A stretch of DNA of 64,000 nt from Prostheceraeus crozeri (taxonomy: Eukaryota > Platyhelminthes > Polycladida > Euryleptidae): positions 1 through 64,000 of the forward strand of contig CAJQUW010007257.1 in NCBI GenBank assembly GCA_907163375.1, read 5' to 3'. A program made the position numbers and the translations under genes. Every line of letters begins with the position of its first letter. The stretch's first letter is position 1. This document shows, piece by piece, positions 42,601-57,817 of this stretch. A model generated the notes under the pieces. That model saw only the letters and a list, made by a program, of their open reading frames with translations, ran no database searches and was not told the origin of the DNA.

Positions 42601-45287
42601 TAAAGTTTCAAGAGTTTACAAGTTAGAAATAAAGTTTCAATAGTGTGTGCGTTAGAAATAAAGTTTTAGCTGTTTGTATATCAAAATAAAGTTTCAAGAG
42701 TTTACAAGTTAGAAATAAAGTTTCAATAGTGTATATGTTAGAAATAAAGATGTAACTGTTTGTAAAAATAAGATCGCAAGATTTACTAGTTTACAAGTTA
42801 GAAATTAAGTTTCAATGGTGTATACGTTAGAAATAAAGTTTTAGCTGTTTGTATATCAAAATAAAGTTTCAAGAGTTTACAAGTTAGAAATAAAGTTTCA
42901 ATAGTGTGTGCGTTAGAAATAAAGTTTTAGCTGTTTGTATATCAAAATAAAGTTTCAAGAGTTTACAAGCTAGAAATAAAGTTTCAATAGTGTGTGCGTT
43001 AGAAATAAAGTTTTAGCTGTTTGTATATAAAAATAATGTTTCAAGAGTTTACAAGTTAGAAATAAAGTTTCAATAGTGTATATGTTAGAAATAAAGATGT
43101 AACTGTTTGTAAAAATAAGATCGCAAGATTTACTAGTTTACAAGTTAGAAATTAAGTTTCAATGGTGTATACGTTAGAAATAAAGTTTTAGCTGTTTGTA
43201 TATCAAAATAAAGTTTCAAGAGTTTACAAGTTAGAAATAAAGTTTCAATAGTGTGTGCGTTAGAAATAAAGTTTTAGCTGTTTGTATCACAAAATAAAGT
43301 TTCAAGAGTTTACAAGTTAGAAATAAAGTTTCAATAGTGTATATGTTAGAAATAAAGATGTAACTGTTTGTAAAAATAAGATCGCAAGATTTACTAGTTT
43401 ACAAGTTAGAAATTAAGTTTCAATGGTGTATACGTTAGAAATAAAGTTTTAGCTGTTTGTATATCAAAATAAAGTTTCAAGAGTTTACAAGTTAGAAATA
43501 AAGTTTCAATAGTGTGTGCGTTAGAAATAAAGTTTTAGCTGTTTGTATATCAAAATAAAGTTTCAAGAGTTTACAAGTTAGAAATAAAGTTTCAATAGTG
43601 TATATGTTAGAAATAAAGATGTAACTGTTTGTAAAAATAAGATCGCAAGATTTACTAGTTTACAAGTTAGAAATTAAGTTTCAATGGTGTATACGTTAGA
43701 AATAAAGTTTTAGCTGTTTGTATATCAAAATAAAGTTTCAAGAGTTTACAAGTTAGAAATAAAGTTTCAATAGTGTGTGCGTTAGAAATAAAGTTTTAGC
43801 TGTTTGTATATCAAAATAAAGTTTCAAGAGTTTACAAGTTAGAAATAAAGTTTCAATGGTGTATACGTTAGAAATAAAGTTTTAGCTGTTTGTATATCAA
43901 AATAAAGTTTCAAGAGTTTACAAGTTAGAAATAAAGTTTCAATAGTGTATATGTTAGAAATAAAGATGTAACTGTTTGTAAAAATAAGATCGCAAGATTT
44001 ACTAGTTTACAAGTTAGACTAAGTGTAAATTAAAAATAAAATTATAACTGTTTCAAGAGTTTACAAGTTAGAAATTAAGTTTCAATGGTGTATACGTTAG
44101 AAATAAAGTTTTAGCTGTTTGTATATCAAAATAAAGTTTCAAGAGTTTACAAGTTAGAAATAAAGTTTCAATAGTGTGTGCGTTAGAAATAAAGTTTTAG
44201 CTGTTTGTATATCAAAATAAAGTTTCAAGAGTTTACAAGTTAGAAATAAAGTTTCAATAGTGTATATGTTAGAAATAAAGATGTAACTGTTTGTAAAAAT
44301 AAGATCGCAAGATTTACTAGTTTACAAGTTAGAAATTAAGTTTCAATGGTGTATACGTTAGAAATAAAGTTTTAGCTGTTTGTATATCAAAATAAAGTTT
44401 CAAGAGTTTACAAGTTAGAAATAAAGTTTCAATAGTGTGTGCGTTAGAAATAAAGTTTTAGCTGTTTGTATATCAAAATAAAGTTTCAAGAGTTTACAAG
44501 CTAGAAATAAAGTTTCAATAGTGTGTGCGTTAGAAATAAAGTTTTAGCTGTTTGTATATAAAAATAATGTTTCAAGAGTTTACAAGTTAGAAATAAAGTT
44601 TCAATAGTGTATATGTTAGAAATAAAGATGTAACTGTTTGTAAAAATAAGATCGCAAGATTTACTAGTTTACAAGTTAGAAATTAAGTTTCAATGGTGTA
44701 TACGTTAGAAATAAAGTTTTAGCTGTTTGTATATCAAAATAAAGTTTCAAGAGTTTACAAGTTAGAAATAAAGTTTCAATAGTGTGTGCGTTAGAAATAA
44801 AGTTTTAGCTGTTTGTATCACAAAATAAAGTTTCAAGAGTTTACAAGTTAGAAATAAAGTTTCAATAGTGTATATGTTAGAAATAAAGATGTAACTGTTT
44901 GTAAAAATAAGATCGCAAGATTTACTAGTTTACAAGTTAGAAATTAAGTTTCAATGGTGTATACGTTAGAAATAAAGTTTTAGCTGTTTGTATATCAAAA
45001 TAAAGTTTCAAGAGTTTACAAGTTAGAAATAAAGTTTCAATAGTGTGTGCGTTAGAAATAAAGTTTTAGCTGTTTGTATATCAAAATAAAGTTTCAAGAG
45101 TTTACAAGTTAGAAATAAAGTTTCAATAGTGTGTGCGTTAGAAATAAAGTTTTAGCTGTTTGTATATCAAAATAAAGTTTCAAGAGTTTACAAGTTAGAA
45201 ATAAAGTTTCAATAGTGTATATGTTAGAAATAAAGATGTAACTGTTTGTAAAAATAAGGTCGCAAGATTTACTAGTTTACAAGTTAG
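39685..45287 (+). repeat. Satellite block A: 2801-bp higher-order repeat
   Basis: The marker GACTAAGTGTAAATTAAAAA occurs at 39685, 41216, 42486 and 44017, with a variant at 45287. Spacings alternate 1531, 1270, 1531 and 1270 bp. Two complete 2801-bp units are therefore present, each made of a long and a short sub-unit differing by 261 bp (about nine monomers). Confidence 0.9.
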
Positions 45288-45317
45288 ACTGTTTATGAAT
45301 TAAAAATAAAATTATAA

Positions 45318-45540
45318 CTGTTTCACGAGTTAAAGCGTTGATGCAACGATGAACAATTAATAAGCTGAAAAGTTTTAGATTCACTTTAACATTACCATAT
45401 GTTTACAGATAGAAATGTATCACGGCAAAGCTACTTCATGAGTTAGTTTGCCAGGAGTGTATCATCTCAAACTTTTACTCCGACTGTGGAACATTGATTT
45501 CCATGATGAAGATTTAAATAGTTAGATTCGATGACGAACA
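45318..45540 (+). other. Unique spacer between satellite blocks
   Basis: About 220 bp with no monomer similarity, from CACGAGTTAAAGCGTTGATG to GATTCGATGACG. No ORF or signal is recognised in it. Confidence 0.7.
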
Positions 45541-48500
45541 AGATTTACTAGTTTACAAGTTGGACAAAGCGTTCTACTATTTGTAAATGAAAGATATCAT
45601 TTCAACAGTTTACCAGTTAGAAATAACGTTTCAACAGTCTACAAGTTAAAAATAAAGTTTCAATAGTGTGCACGTTAGAAATAAAGTTTCAATAGTGTGT
45701 ATGTTAAGAATAAAGTTTTATCTGTTTGTATGCTAGAAATAAAACAAAGTTTCAACCGTTAACAAGTTAAAAATAAAGTTTCAGATTAAAATAAAGTTTC
45801 AATAGTGTGTATGATGGAAATAAAGTTTAAGCGCTTTGCGCGTTAGAAATAAAGTTTCGGCCGTTAACAAGTTAAAAATAAAGTTTCAATAGTGTGTATG
45901 TTAAGAATAAAGTTCTATCTGTTTATATGTTAGAAATAGAATGAAGTTTCACCAGTTTACAAGCTAAGAAAAAAGTTCTATCTGTTTACAAGTTAAAAAT
46001 GAAGTTTCAATAGTGTGTATGTTAAGAATAAAGTTCTATCTGTTTATATGTTAGAAATAAAAATGAGGGTTCATCAGTTTACAAGTTAAGAATAAAGTTC
46101 TATCTGTTTGTATGTTAGAAATAAAACAGAGTTTCAACCGTTTACAAGTTAAAAATAAAGTTTCAAGAGTTTACAAGTTAAGAATAAAGTTTCAATAGTG
46201 TACATGTTAAGAATAAAGTTCTATCTGTTTATATGTTAGAAATAGAATGAAGTTTCACCAGTTTACAAGTTAAGAATAAAGTTTTATCTGCTTGTATGTC
46301 AGAAATTAAATAAAGTTTCACCAGTTTAAAAGTTAAGAATAAAGTTTCAATAGTGTGTATGTTAAGAATAAAGTTTTATCTATTTGTAGGTTAGAATAAA
46401 AACAAAGTTTCAACCGTTTACAAGTTAAAAATAAAGTTTCAATAGTGTATATGTTAAGAATAAAGTTCTATCCGTTTGTATGTTAGAAATAAAAATGAAG
46501 GTTCACCAGTTTACAAGTTAAGAATAAAGTTTTATCTGCTTGCATGTCAGAAATGAAATAAAGTTTCACCAGTTTAAAAGTTAAGAATAAAGTTTCAATA
46601 GCGTGTATGTTAAGAATAAATTTAATCTGCTTGTATGTTAGAAATGAAATAAAGTTTCACCAGTTTACAAGTTAAAAAATAAAGTTTCAATAGTGTGTAC
46701 GTTAGAAATAAAGTTTCAATAGTGTGTATGTTAAGAATAAAGTCCTATCTGTCTATATGTTAGAAATAAAACGAAGGTTCACCAGTTTACAAGTTAAGAA
46801 TAAATTTTTATCTGCTTGTATGTTAGAATTAAAACAAAGTTTCACCAGTTTACAAGTTAAAAAATAAAGTTTCAATAGTGTGCATGTTAGAAATAAAGTT
46901 TCAGTAGCGTGTATGTTAAGAATAAAGTTTTATCTGTTTGTATGTTAGAAATAAAATGAAGGTTCATCAGTTTACAAGCTAATAATAAAGTTTTATCTGT
47001 TTGTATGTTAGAAATAAAACAAAGTTTCAACCGTTAACAAGTTAAAAATAAAGTTTCAGATTAAAATAAAGTTTCAATAGTGTGTATGATGGAAATAAAG
47101 TTTAAGCGCTTTGCGCGTTAGAAATAAAGTTTCGGCCGTTAACAAGTTAAAAATAAAGTTTCAATAGTGTGTATGTTAATAATAAAGTTCTATCTGTTTA
47201 TATGTTAGAAATAGAATGAAGTTTCACCAGTTTACAAGCTAAGAAAAAAGTTCTATCTGTTTACAAGTTAAAAATGAAGTTTCAATAGTGTGTATGTTAA
47301 GAATAAAGTTCTATCTGTTTATATGTTAGAAATAAAAATGAGGGTTCATCAGTTTACAAGCTAATAATAAAGTTTTATCTGTTTGTATGTTAGAAATAAA
47401 ACAAAGTTTCAACCGTTAACAAGTTAAAAATAAAGTTTCAGATTAAAATAAAGTTTCAATAGTGTGTATGATGGAAATAAAGTTTAAGCGCTTTGTGCGT
47501 TAGAAATAAAGTTTCAGCCGTTTACAAGTTAAAAATAAAGTTTCAACAGTGTACGTTAAGAATAAAGTTCTATCTGTTTATATGTTAGAAATAAAACGAA
47601 GGTTCACCAGTTTACAAGTTAATAATAAAGTTTTATCTGTTTGTATGTTAGAAATAAAACAAAGTTTCAACCGTTAACAAGTTAAAAATAAAGTTTCAAT
47701 AGTTTTCAAGTTAAAACTAATGTTTCAATAGTGCGTATGTTAAGAATAAAGTTTTATCTGTTTGTATGTTGGAAATAAAATGAAGCTTCGCCAGTTTACA
47801 AGTTAAGAATAAAGTTTTATCAGCTCGTATGTTAGAAATATAATGAAGTTTCACCAGTTTACAAATTAAAAATAAAGTTTCAATAGTGTGCACGTTAGAA
47901 ATAAAGTTTCAACCGTTTGCAAGTTAAAAATAAAGTTTCAACAGTGTCTACGTTAGAAATAAAGTTTTATCTGTTTGTAAAGTACGATCGTAGGATTTAC
48001 TAGTTTGCAAGTTAGACTCAGCATTCTACTAGTTGTAATTGAAAATATCGTTTCAACAGTTTACAGATTAAAATAAAGTTTCAATAGTGTGTATGATGGA
48101 AATAAAGTTTAAGCGCTTTGTGCGTTAGAAATAAAGTTTCAGCCGTTTACAAGTTAAAAATAAAGTTTCAACAGTGTGCACGTTAGAAATAAAGTTTCAA
48201 CAGTTTACAAGTTGAAAAATAAAGTTTCAACAGTGTGTACGTTAGAAATAAAACAAAGTTTCAACCGTTAACAAGTTAAAAATAAAGTTTCAGATGAAAA
48301 TAAAGTTTCAATAGTGTATATGATGGAAATAAAGTTTAAGCGCTTTGTGCGTTAGAAATAAAGTTTCACCAGTTTACAAGTTAAAAAATAAAGTTTCAAT
48401 AGTGTGTACGTTAGAAATAAAGTTTCAATAGTGTGTATGTTAAGAATAAAGTCCTATCTGTCTATATGTTAGAAATAAAACGAAGGTTCACCAGTTTACA

Positions 48501-51500
48501 AGTTAAGAATAAATTTTTATCTGCTTGTATGTTAGAATTAAAACAAAGTTTCACCAGTTTACAAGTTAAAAAATAAAGTTTCAATAGTGTGCATGTTAGA
48601 AATAAAGTTTCAATAGCGTGTATGTTAAGAATAAAGTTTTATCTGTTTGTATGTTAGAAATAAAATGAAGGTTCATCAGTTTACAAGCTAATAATAAAGT
48701 TTTATCTGTTTGTATGTTAGAAATAAAACAAAGTTTCAACCGTTAACAAGTTAAAAATAAAGTTTCAGATGAAAATAAAGTTTCAATAGTGTATATGATG
48801 GAAATAAAGTTTAAGCGCTTTGTGCGTTAGAAATAAAGTTTCAGCCGTTTACAAGTTAAAAATAAAGTTTCAACAGTGTGTACGTTAAGAATAAAGTTCT
48901 ATCTGTTTATATGTTAGAAATAAAACGAAGGTTCACCAGTTTACAAGTTAATAATAAAGTTTTATCTGTTTGTATGTTAGAAATAAAACAAAGTTTCAAC
49001 CGTTAACAAGTTAAAAATAAAGTTTCAATAGTTTTCAAGTTAAAACTAATGTTTCAATAGTGCGTATGTTAAGAATAAAGTTTTATCTGTTTGTATGTTG
49101 GAAATAAAATGAAGCTTCGCCAGTTTACAAGTTAAGAATAAAGTTTTATCAGCTTGTATGTTAGAAATATAATGAAGTTTCACCAGTTTACAAATTAAAA
49201 ATAAAGTTTCAATAGTGTGCACGTTAGAAATAAAGTTTCAACCGTTTGCAAGTTAAAAATAAAGTTTCAACAGTGTCTACGTTAGAAATAAAGTTTTATC
49301 TGTTTGTAAAGTACGATCGTAGGATTTACTAGTTTGCAAGTTAGACTCAGCATTCTACTAGTTGTAATTGAAAATATCGTTTCAACAGTTTACAGATTAA
49401 AATAAAGTTTCAATAGTGTGTATGATGGAAATAAAGTTTAAGCGCTTTGTGCGTTAGAAATAAAGTTTCAGCCGTTTACAAGTTAAAAATAAAGTTTCAA
49501 CAGTGTGCACGTTAGAAATAAAGTTTCAACAGTTTACAAGTTGAAAAATAAAGTTTCAACAGTGTGTACGTTAGAAATAAAACAAAGTTTCAACCGTTAA
49601 CAAGTTAAAAATAAAGTTTCAGATGAAAATAAAGTTTCAATAGTGTATATGATGGAAATAAAGTTTAAGCGCTTTGTGCGTTAGAAATAAAGTTTCACCA
49701 GTTTACAAGTTAAAAAATAAAGTTTCAATAGTGTGTACGTTAGAAATAAAGTTTCAATAGTGCGTATGTTAAGAATAAAGTTTTATCTGTTTGTATGTTG
49801 GAAATAAAATGAAGCTTCGCCAGTTTACAAGTTAAGAATAAAGTTTTATCAGCTCGTATGTTAGAAATATAATGAAGTTTCACCAGTTTACAAATTAAAA
49901 ATAAAGTTTCAATAGTGTGCACGTTAGAAATAAAGTTTCAACCGTTTGCAAGTTAAAAATAAAGTTTCAACAGTGTCTACGTTAGAAATAAAGTTTTATC
50001 TGTTTGTAAAGTACGATCGTAGGATTTACTAGTTTGCAAGTTAGACTCAGCATTCTACTAGTTGTAATTGAAAATATCGTTTCAACAGTTTACAGATTAA
50101 AATAAAGTTTCAATAGTGTGTATGATGGAAATAAAGTTTAAGCGCTTTGTGCGTTAGAAATAAAGTTTCAGCCGTTTACAAGTTAAAAATAAAGTTTCAA
50201 CAGTGTGCACGTTAGAAATAAAGTTTCAACAGTTTACAAGTTGAAAAATAAAGTTTCAACAGTGTGTACGTTAGAAATAAAACAAAGTTTCAACCGTTAA
50301 CAAGTTAAAAATAAAGTTTCAGATGAAAATAAAGTTTCAATAGTGTATATGATGGAAATAAAGTTTAAGCGCTTTGTGCGTTAGAAATAAAGTTTCACCA
50401 GTTTACAAGTTAAAAAATAAAGTTTCAATAGTGTGTACGTTAGAAATAAAGTTTCAATAGTGTGTATGTTAAGAATAAAGTCCTATCTGTCTATATGTTA
50501 GAAATAAAACGAAGGTTCACCAGTTTACAAGTTAAGAATAAATTTTTATCTGCTTGTATGTTAGAATTAAAACAAAGTTTCACCAGTTTACAAGTTAAAA
50601 AATAAAGTTTCAATAGTGTGCATGTTAGAAATAAAGTTTCAATAGCGTGTATGTTAAGAATAAAGTTTTATCTGTTTGTATGTTAGAAATAAAATGAAGG
50701 TTCATCAGTTTACAAGCTAATAATAAAGTTTTATCTGTTTGTATGTTAGAAATAAAACAAAGTTTCAACCGTTAACAAGTTAAAAATAAAGTTTCAGATG
50801 AAAATAAAGTTTCAATAGTGTATATGATGGAAATAAAGTTTAAGCGCTTTGTGCGTTAGAAATAAAGTTTCAGCCGTTTACAAGTTAAAAATAAAGTTTC
50901 AACAGTGTGTACGTTAAGAATAAAGTTCTATCTGTTTATATGTTAGAAATAAAACGAAGGTTCACCAGTTTACAAGTTAATAATAAAGTTTTATCTGTTT
51001 GTATGTTAGAAATAAAACAAAGTTTCAACCGTTAACAAGTTAAAAATAAAGTTTCAATAGTTTTCAAGTTAAAACTAATGTTTCAATAGTGCGTATGTTA
51101 AGAATAAAGTTTTATCTGTTTGTATGTTGGAAATAAAATGAAGCTTCGCCAGTTTACAAGTTAAGAATAAAGTTTTATCAGCTTGTATGTTAGAAATATA
51201 ATGAAGTTTCACCAGTTTACAAATTAATAATAAAGTTTCAATAGTGTGCACGTTAGAAATAAAGTTTCAACCGTTTGCAAGTTAAAAATAAAGTTTCAAC
51301 AGTGTCTACGTTAGAAATAAAGTTTTATCTGTTTGTAAAGTACGATCGTAGGATTTACTAGTTTGCAAGTTAGACTCAGCATTCTACTAGTTGTAATTGA
51401 AAATATCGTTTCAACAGTTTACAGATTAAAATAAAGTTTCAATAGTGTGTATGATGGAAATAAAGTTTAAGCGCTTTGTGCGTTAGAAATAAAGTTTCAG

Positions 51501-54500
51501 CCGTTTACAAGTTAAAAATAAAGTTTCAACAGTGTGCACGTTAGAAATAAAGTTTCAACAGTTTACAAGTTGAAAAATAAAGTTTCAACAGTGTGTACGT
51601 TAGAAATAAAACAAAGTTTCAACCGTTAACAAGTTAAAAATAAAGTTTCAGATGAAAATAAAGTTTCAATAGTGTATATGATGGAAATAAAGTTTAAGCG
51701 CTTTGTGCGTTAGAAATAAAGTTTCACCAGTTTACAAGTTAAAAAATAAAGTTTCAATAGTGTGTACGTTAGAAATAAAGTTTCAATAGTGCGTATGTTA
51801 AGAATAAAGTTTTATCTGTTTGTATGTTGGAAATAAAATGAAGCTTCGCCAGTTTACAAGTTAAGAATAAAGTTTTATCAGCTCGTATGTTAGAAATATA
51901 ATGAAGTTTCACCAGTTTACAAATTAAAAATAAAGTTTCAATAGTGTGCACGTTAGAAATAAAGTTTCAACCGTTTGCAAGTTAAAAATAAAGTTTCAAC
52001 AGTGTCTACGTTAGAAATAAAGTTTTATCTGTTTGTAAAGTACGATCGTAGGATTTACTAGTTTGCAAGTTAGACTCAGCATTCTACTAGTTGTAATTGA
52101 AAATATCGTTTCAACAGTTTACAGATTAAAATAAAGTTTCAATAGTGTGTATGATGGAAATAAAGTTTAAGCGCTTTGTGCGTTAGAAATAAAGTTTCAG
52201 CCGTTTACAAGTTAAAAATAAAGTTTCAACAGTGTGCACGTTAGAAATAAAGTTTCAACAGTTTACAAGTTGAAAAATAAAGTTTCAACAGTGTGTACGT
52301 TAGAAATAAAACAAAGTTTCAACCGTTAACAAGTTAAAAATAAAGTTTCAGATGAAAATAAAGTTTCAATAGTGTATATGATGGAAATAAAGTTTAAGCG
52401 CTTTGTGCGTTAGAAATAAAGTTTCACCAGTTTACAAGTTAAAAAATAAAGTTTCAATAGTGTGTACGTTAGAAATAAAGTTTCAATAGTGTGTATGTTA
52501 AGAATAAAGTCCTATCTGTCTATATGTTAGAAATAAAACGAAGGTTCACCAGTTTACAAGTTAAGAATAAATTTTTATCTGCTTGTATGTTAGAATTAAA
52601 ACAAAGTTTCACCAGTTTACAAGTTAAAAAATAAAGTTTCAATAGTGTGCATGTTAGAAATAAAGTTTCAATAGCGTGTATGTTAAGAATAAAGTTTTAT
52701 CTGTTTGTATGTTAGAAATAAAATGAAGGTTCATCAGTTTACAAGCTAATAATAAAGTTTTATCTGTTTGTATGTTAGAAATAAAACAAAGTTTCAACCG
52801 TTAACAAGTTAAAAATAAAGTTTCAGATGAAAATAAAGTTTCAATAGTGTATATGATGGAAATAAAGTTTAAGCGCTTTGTGCGTTAGAAATAAAGTTTC
52901 AGCCGTTTACAAGTTAAAAATAAAGTTTCAACAGTGTGTACGTTAAGAATAAAGTTCTATCTGTTTATATGTTAGAAATAAAACGAAGGTTCACCAGTTT
53001 AGAAGTTAATAATAAAGTTTTATCTGTTTGTATGTTAGAAATAAAACAAAGTTTCAACCGTTAACAAGTTAAAAATAAAGTTTCAATAGTTTTCAAGTTA
53101 AAACTAATGTTTCAATAGTGCGTATGTTAAGAATAAAGTTTTATCTGTTTGTATGTTGGAAATAAAATGAAGCTTCGCCAGTTTACAAGTTAAGAATAAA
53201 GTTTTATCAGCTTGTATGTTAGAAATATAATGAAGTTTCACCAGTTTACAAATTAAAAATAAAGTTTCAATAGTGTGCACGTTAGAAATAAAGTTTCAAC
53301 CGTTTGCAAGTTAAAAATAAAGTTTCAACAGTGTCTACGTTAGAAATAAAGTTTTATCTGTTTGTAAAGTACGATCGTAGGATTTACTAGTTTGCAAGTT
53401 AGACTCAGCATTCTACTAGTTGTAATTGAAAATATCGTTTCAACAGTTTACAGATTAAAATAAAGTTTCAATAGTGTGTATGATGGAAATAAAGTTTAAG
53501 CGCTTTGTGCGTTAGAAATAAAGTTTCAGCCGTTTACAAGTTAAAAATAAAGTTTCAACAGTGTGCACGTTAGAAATAAAGTTTCAACAGTTTACAAGTT
53601 GAAAAATAAAGTTTCAACAGTGTGTACGTTAGAAATAAAACAAAGTTTCAACCGTTAACAAGTTAAAAATAAAGTTTCAGATGAAAATAAAGTTTCAATA
53701 GTGTATATGATGGAAATAAAGTTTAAGCGCTTTGTGCGTTAGAAATAAAGTTTCACCAGTTTACAAGTTAAAAAATAAAGTTTCAATAGTGTGTACGTTA
53801 GAAATAAAGTTTCAATAGTGTGTATGTTAAGAATAAAGTCCTATCTGTCTATATGTTAGAAATAAAACGAAGGTTCACCAGTTTACAAGTTAAGAATAAA
53901 TTTTTATCTGCTTGTATGTTAGAATTAAAACAAAGTTTCACCAGTTTACAAGTTAAAAAATAAAGTTTCAATAGTGTGCATGTTAGAAATAAAGTTTCAA
54001 TAGCGTGTATGTTAAGAATAAAGTTTTATCTGTTTGTATGTTAGAAATAAAATGAAGGTTCATCAGTTTACAAGCTAATAATAAAGTTTTATCTGTTTGT
54101 ATGTTAGAAATAAAACAAAGTTTCAACCGTTAACAAGTTAAAAATAAAGTTTCAGATGAAAATAAAGTTTCAATAGTGTATATGATGGAAATAAAGTTTA
54201 AGCGCTTTGTGCGTTAGAAATAAAGTTTCAGCCGTTTACAAGTTAAAAATAAAGTTTCAACAGTGTGTACGTTAAGAATAAAGTTCTATCTGTTTATATG
54301 TTAGAAATAAAACGAAGGTTCACCAGTTTAGAAGTTAATAATAAAGTTTTATCTGTTTGTATGTTAGAAATAAAACAAAGTTTCAACCGTTAACAAGTTA
54401 AAAATAAAGTTTCAATAGTTTTCAAGTTAAAACTAATGTTTCAATAGTGCGTATGTTAAGAATAAAGTTTTATCTGTTTGTATGTTGGAAATAAAATGAA

Positions 54501-57500
54501 GCTTCGCCAGTTTACAAGTTAAGAATAAAGTTTTATCAGCTTGTATGTTAGAAATATAATGAAGTTTCACCAGTTTACAAATTAAAAATAAAGTTTTAAT
54601 AGTGTGCACGTTAGAAATAAAGTTTCAACCGTTTGCAAGTTAAAAATAAAGTTTCAACAGTGTCTACGTTAGAAATAAAGTTTTATCTGTTTGTAAAGTA
54701 CGATCGTAGGATTTACTAGTTTGCAAGTTAGACTCAGCATTCTACTAGTTGTAATTGAAAATATCGTTTCAACAGTTTACAGATTAAAATAAAGTTTCAA
54801 TAGTGTGTATGATGGAAATAAAGTTTAAGCGCTTTGTGCGTTAGAAATAAAGTTTCAGCCGTTTACAAGTTAAAAATAAAGTTTCAACAGTGTGCACGTT
54901 AGAAATAAAGTTTCAACAGTTTACAAGTTGAAAAATAAAGTTTCAACAGTGTGTACGTTAGAAATAAAACAAAGTTTCAACCGTTAACAAGTTAAAAATA
55001 AAGTTTCAGATGAAAATAAAGTTTCAATAGTGTATATGATGGAAATAAAGTTTAAGCGCTTTGTGCGTTAGAAATAAAGTTTCACCAGTTTACAAGTTAA
55101 AAAATAAAGTTTCAATAGTGTGTACGTTAGAAATAAAGTTTCAATAGTGTGTATGTTAAGAATAAAGTCCTATCTGTCTATATGTTAGAAATAAAACGAA
55201 GGTTCACCAGTTTACAAGTTAAGAATAAATTTTTATCTGCTTGTATGTTAGAATTAAAACAAAGTTTCACCAGTTTACAAGTTAAAAAATAAAGTTTCAA
55301 TAGTGTGCATGTTAGAAATAAAGTTTCAATAGCGTGTATGTTAAGAATAAAGTTTTATCTGTTTATATGTTAGAAATAAAACGAAGGTTCACCAGTTTAC
55401 AAGTTAATAATAAAGTTTTATCTGTTTGTATGTTAGAAATAAAACAAAGTTTCAACCGTTAACAAGTTAAAAATAAAGTTTCAATAGTTTTCAAGTTAAA
55501 ACTAATGTTTCAATAGTGCGTATGTTAAGAATAAAGTTTTATCTGTTTGTATGTTGGAAATAAAATGAAGCTTCGCCAGTTTACAAGTTAAGAATAAAGT
55601 TTTATCAGCTCGTATGTTAGAAATATAATGAAGTTTCACCAGTTTACAAATTAAAAATAAAGTTTCAATAGTGTGCACGTTAGAAATAAAGTTTCAACCG
55701 TTTGCAAGTTAAAAATAAAGTTTCAACAGTGTCTACGTTAGAAATAAAGTTTTATCTGTTTGTAAAGTACGATCGTAGGATTTACTAGTTTGCAAGTTAG
55801 ACTCAGCATTCTACTAGTTGTAATTGAAAATATCGTTTCAACAGTTTACAGATTAAAATAAAGTTTCAATAGTGTGTATGATGGAAATAAAGTTTAAGCG
55901 CTTTGTGCGTTAGAAATAAAGTTTCAGCCGTTTACAAGTTAAAAATAAAGTTTCAACAGTGTGCACGTTAGAAATAAAGTTTCAACAGTTTACAAGTTGA
56001 AAAATAAAGTTTCAACAGTGTGTACGTTAGAAATAAAACAAAGTTTCAACCGTTAACAAGTTAAAAATAAAGTTTCAGATGAAAATAAAGTTTCAATAGT
56101 GTATATGATGGAAATAAAGTTTAAGCGCTTTGTGCGTTAGAAATAAAGTTTCACCAGTTTACAAGTTAAAAAATAAAGTTTCAATAGTGTGTACGTTAGA
56201 AATAAAGTTTCAATAGTGTGTATGTTAAGAATAAAGTCCTATCTGTCTATATGTTAGAAATAAAACGAAGGTTCACCAGTTTACAAGTTAAGAATAAATT
56301 TTTATCTGCTTGTATGTTAGAATTAAAACAAAGTTTCACCAGTTTACAAGTTAAAAAATAAAGTTTCAATAGTGTGCATGTTAGAAATAAAGTTTCAATA
56401 GCGTGTATGTTAAGAATAAAGTTTTATCTGTTTGTATGTTAGAAATAAAATGAAGGTTCATCAGTTTACAAGCTAATAATAAAGTTTTATCTGTTTGTAT
56501 GTTAGAAATAAAACAAAGTTTCAACCGTTAACAAGTTAAAAATAAAGTTTCAATAGTTTTCAAGTTAAAACTAATGTTTCAATAGTGCGTATGTTAAGAA
56601 TAAAGTTTTATCTGTTTGTATGTTGGAAATAAAATGAAGCTTCGCCAGTTTACAAGTTAAGAATAAAGTTTTATCAGCTCGTATGTTAGAAATATAATGA
56701 AGTTTCACCAGTTTACAAATTAAAAATAAAGTTTCAATAGTGTGCATGTTAGAAATAAAGTTTCAATAGCGTGTATGTTAAGAATAAAGTTTTATCTGTT
56801 TGTATGTTAGAAATAAAATGAAGGTTCATCAGTTTACAAGCTAATAATAAAGTTTTATCTGTTTGTATGTTAGAAATAAAACAAAGTTTCAACCGTTAAC
56901 AAGTTAAAAATAAAGTTTCAGATGAAAATAAAGTTTCAATAGTGTATATGATGGAAATAAAGTTTAAGCGCTTTGTGCGTTAGAAATAAAGTTTCAGCCG
57001 TTTACAAGTTAAAAATAAAGTTTCAACAGTGTGTACGTTAAGAATAAAGTTCTATCTGTTTATATGTTAGAAATAAAACGAAGGTTCACCAGTTTACAAG
57101 TTAATAATAAAGTTTTATCTGTTTGTATGTTAGAAATAAAACAAAGTTTCAACCGTTAACAAGTTAAAAATAAAGTTTCAATAGTTTTCAAGTTAAAACT
57201 AATGTTTCAATAGTGCGTATGTTAAGAATAAAGTTTTATCTGTTTGTATGTTGGAAATAAAATGAAGCTTCGCCAGTTTACAAGTTAAGAATAAAGTTTT
57301 ATCAGCTTGTATGTTAGAAATATAATGAAGTTTCACCAGTTTACAAATTAAAAATAAAGTTTCAATAGTGTTCACGTTAGAAATAAAGTTTCAACCGTGT
57401 GCAAGTTAAAAATAAAGTTTCAACAGTGTCTACGTTAGAAATAAAGTTTTATCTGTTTGTAAAGTACGATCGTAGGATTTACTAGTTTGCAAGTTAGACT

Positions 57501-57736
57501 CAGCATTCTACTAGTTGTAATTGAAAATATCGTTTCAACAGTTTACAGATTAAAATAAAGTTTCAATAGTGTGTATGATGGAAATAAAGTTTAAGCGCTT
57601 TGTGCGTTAGAAATAAAGTTTCAGCCGTTTACAAGTTGAAAATAAAGTTTCAACAGTGTGCACGTTAGAAATAAAGTTTCAACAGTTTACAAGTTGAAAA
57701 ATAAAGTTTCAACAGTGTGTACGTTAGAAATAAATG

Positions 57737-57817
57737 AAAGTAAGAACTTCATCGTATGAGTATTCAAAGCATGTTTTGTAAATCAAATGTGTATAGTCCT
57801 GACATGATAGAATCGTG
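57737..57817 (+). repeat. Copy of structural-gene 5' flank captured in the array, 1
   Basis: AAAGTAAGAACTTCATCGTATGAGTATTCAAA and the following ~50 bases (to AGAATCGTG) recur at 58670-58750. The first part matches the 5' flank directly before the ATG at 58960. Confidence 0.8.

Noticed and set aside
49740-51951. Two identical 60-residue minus-strand ORFs 2029 bp apart
   Set aside because: Open frames created by the satellite monomer; their spacing simply equals the higher-order repeat.
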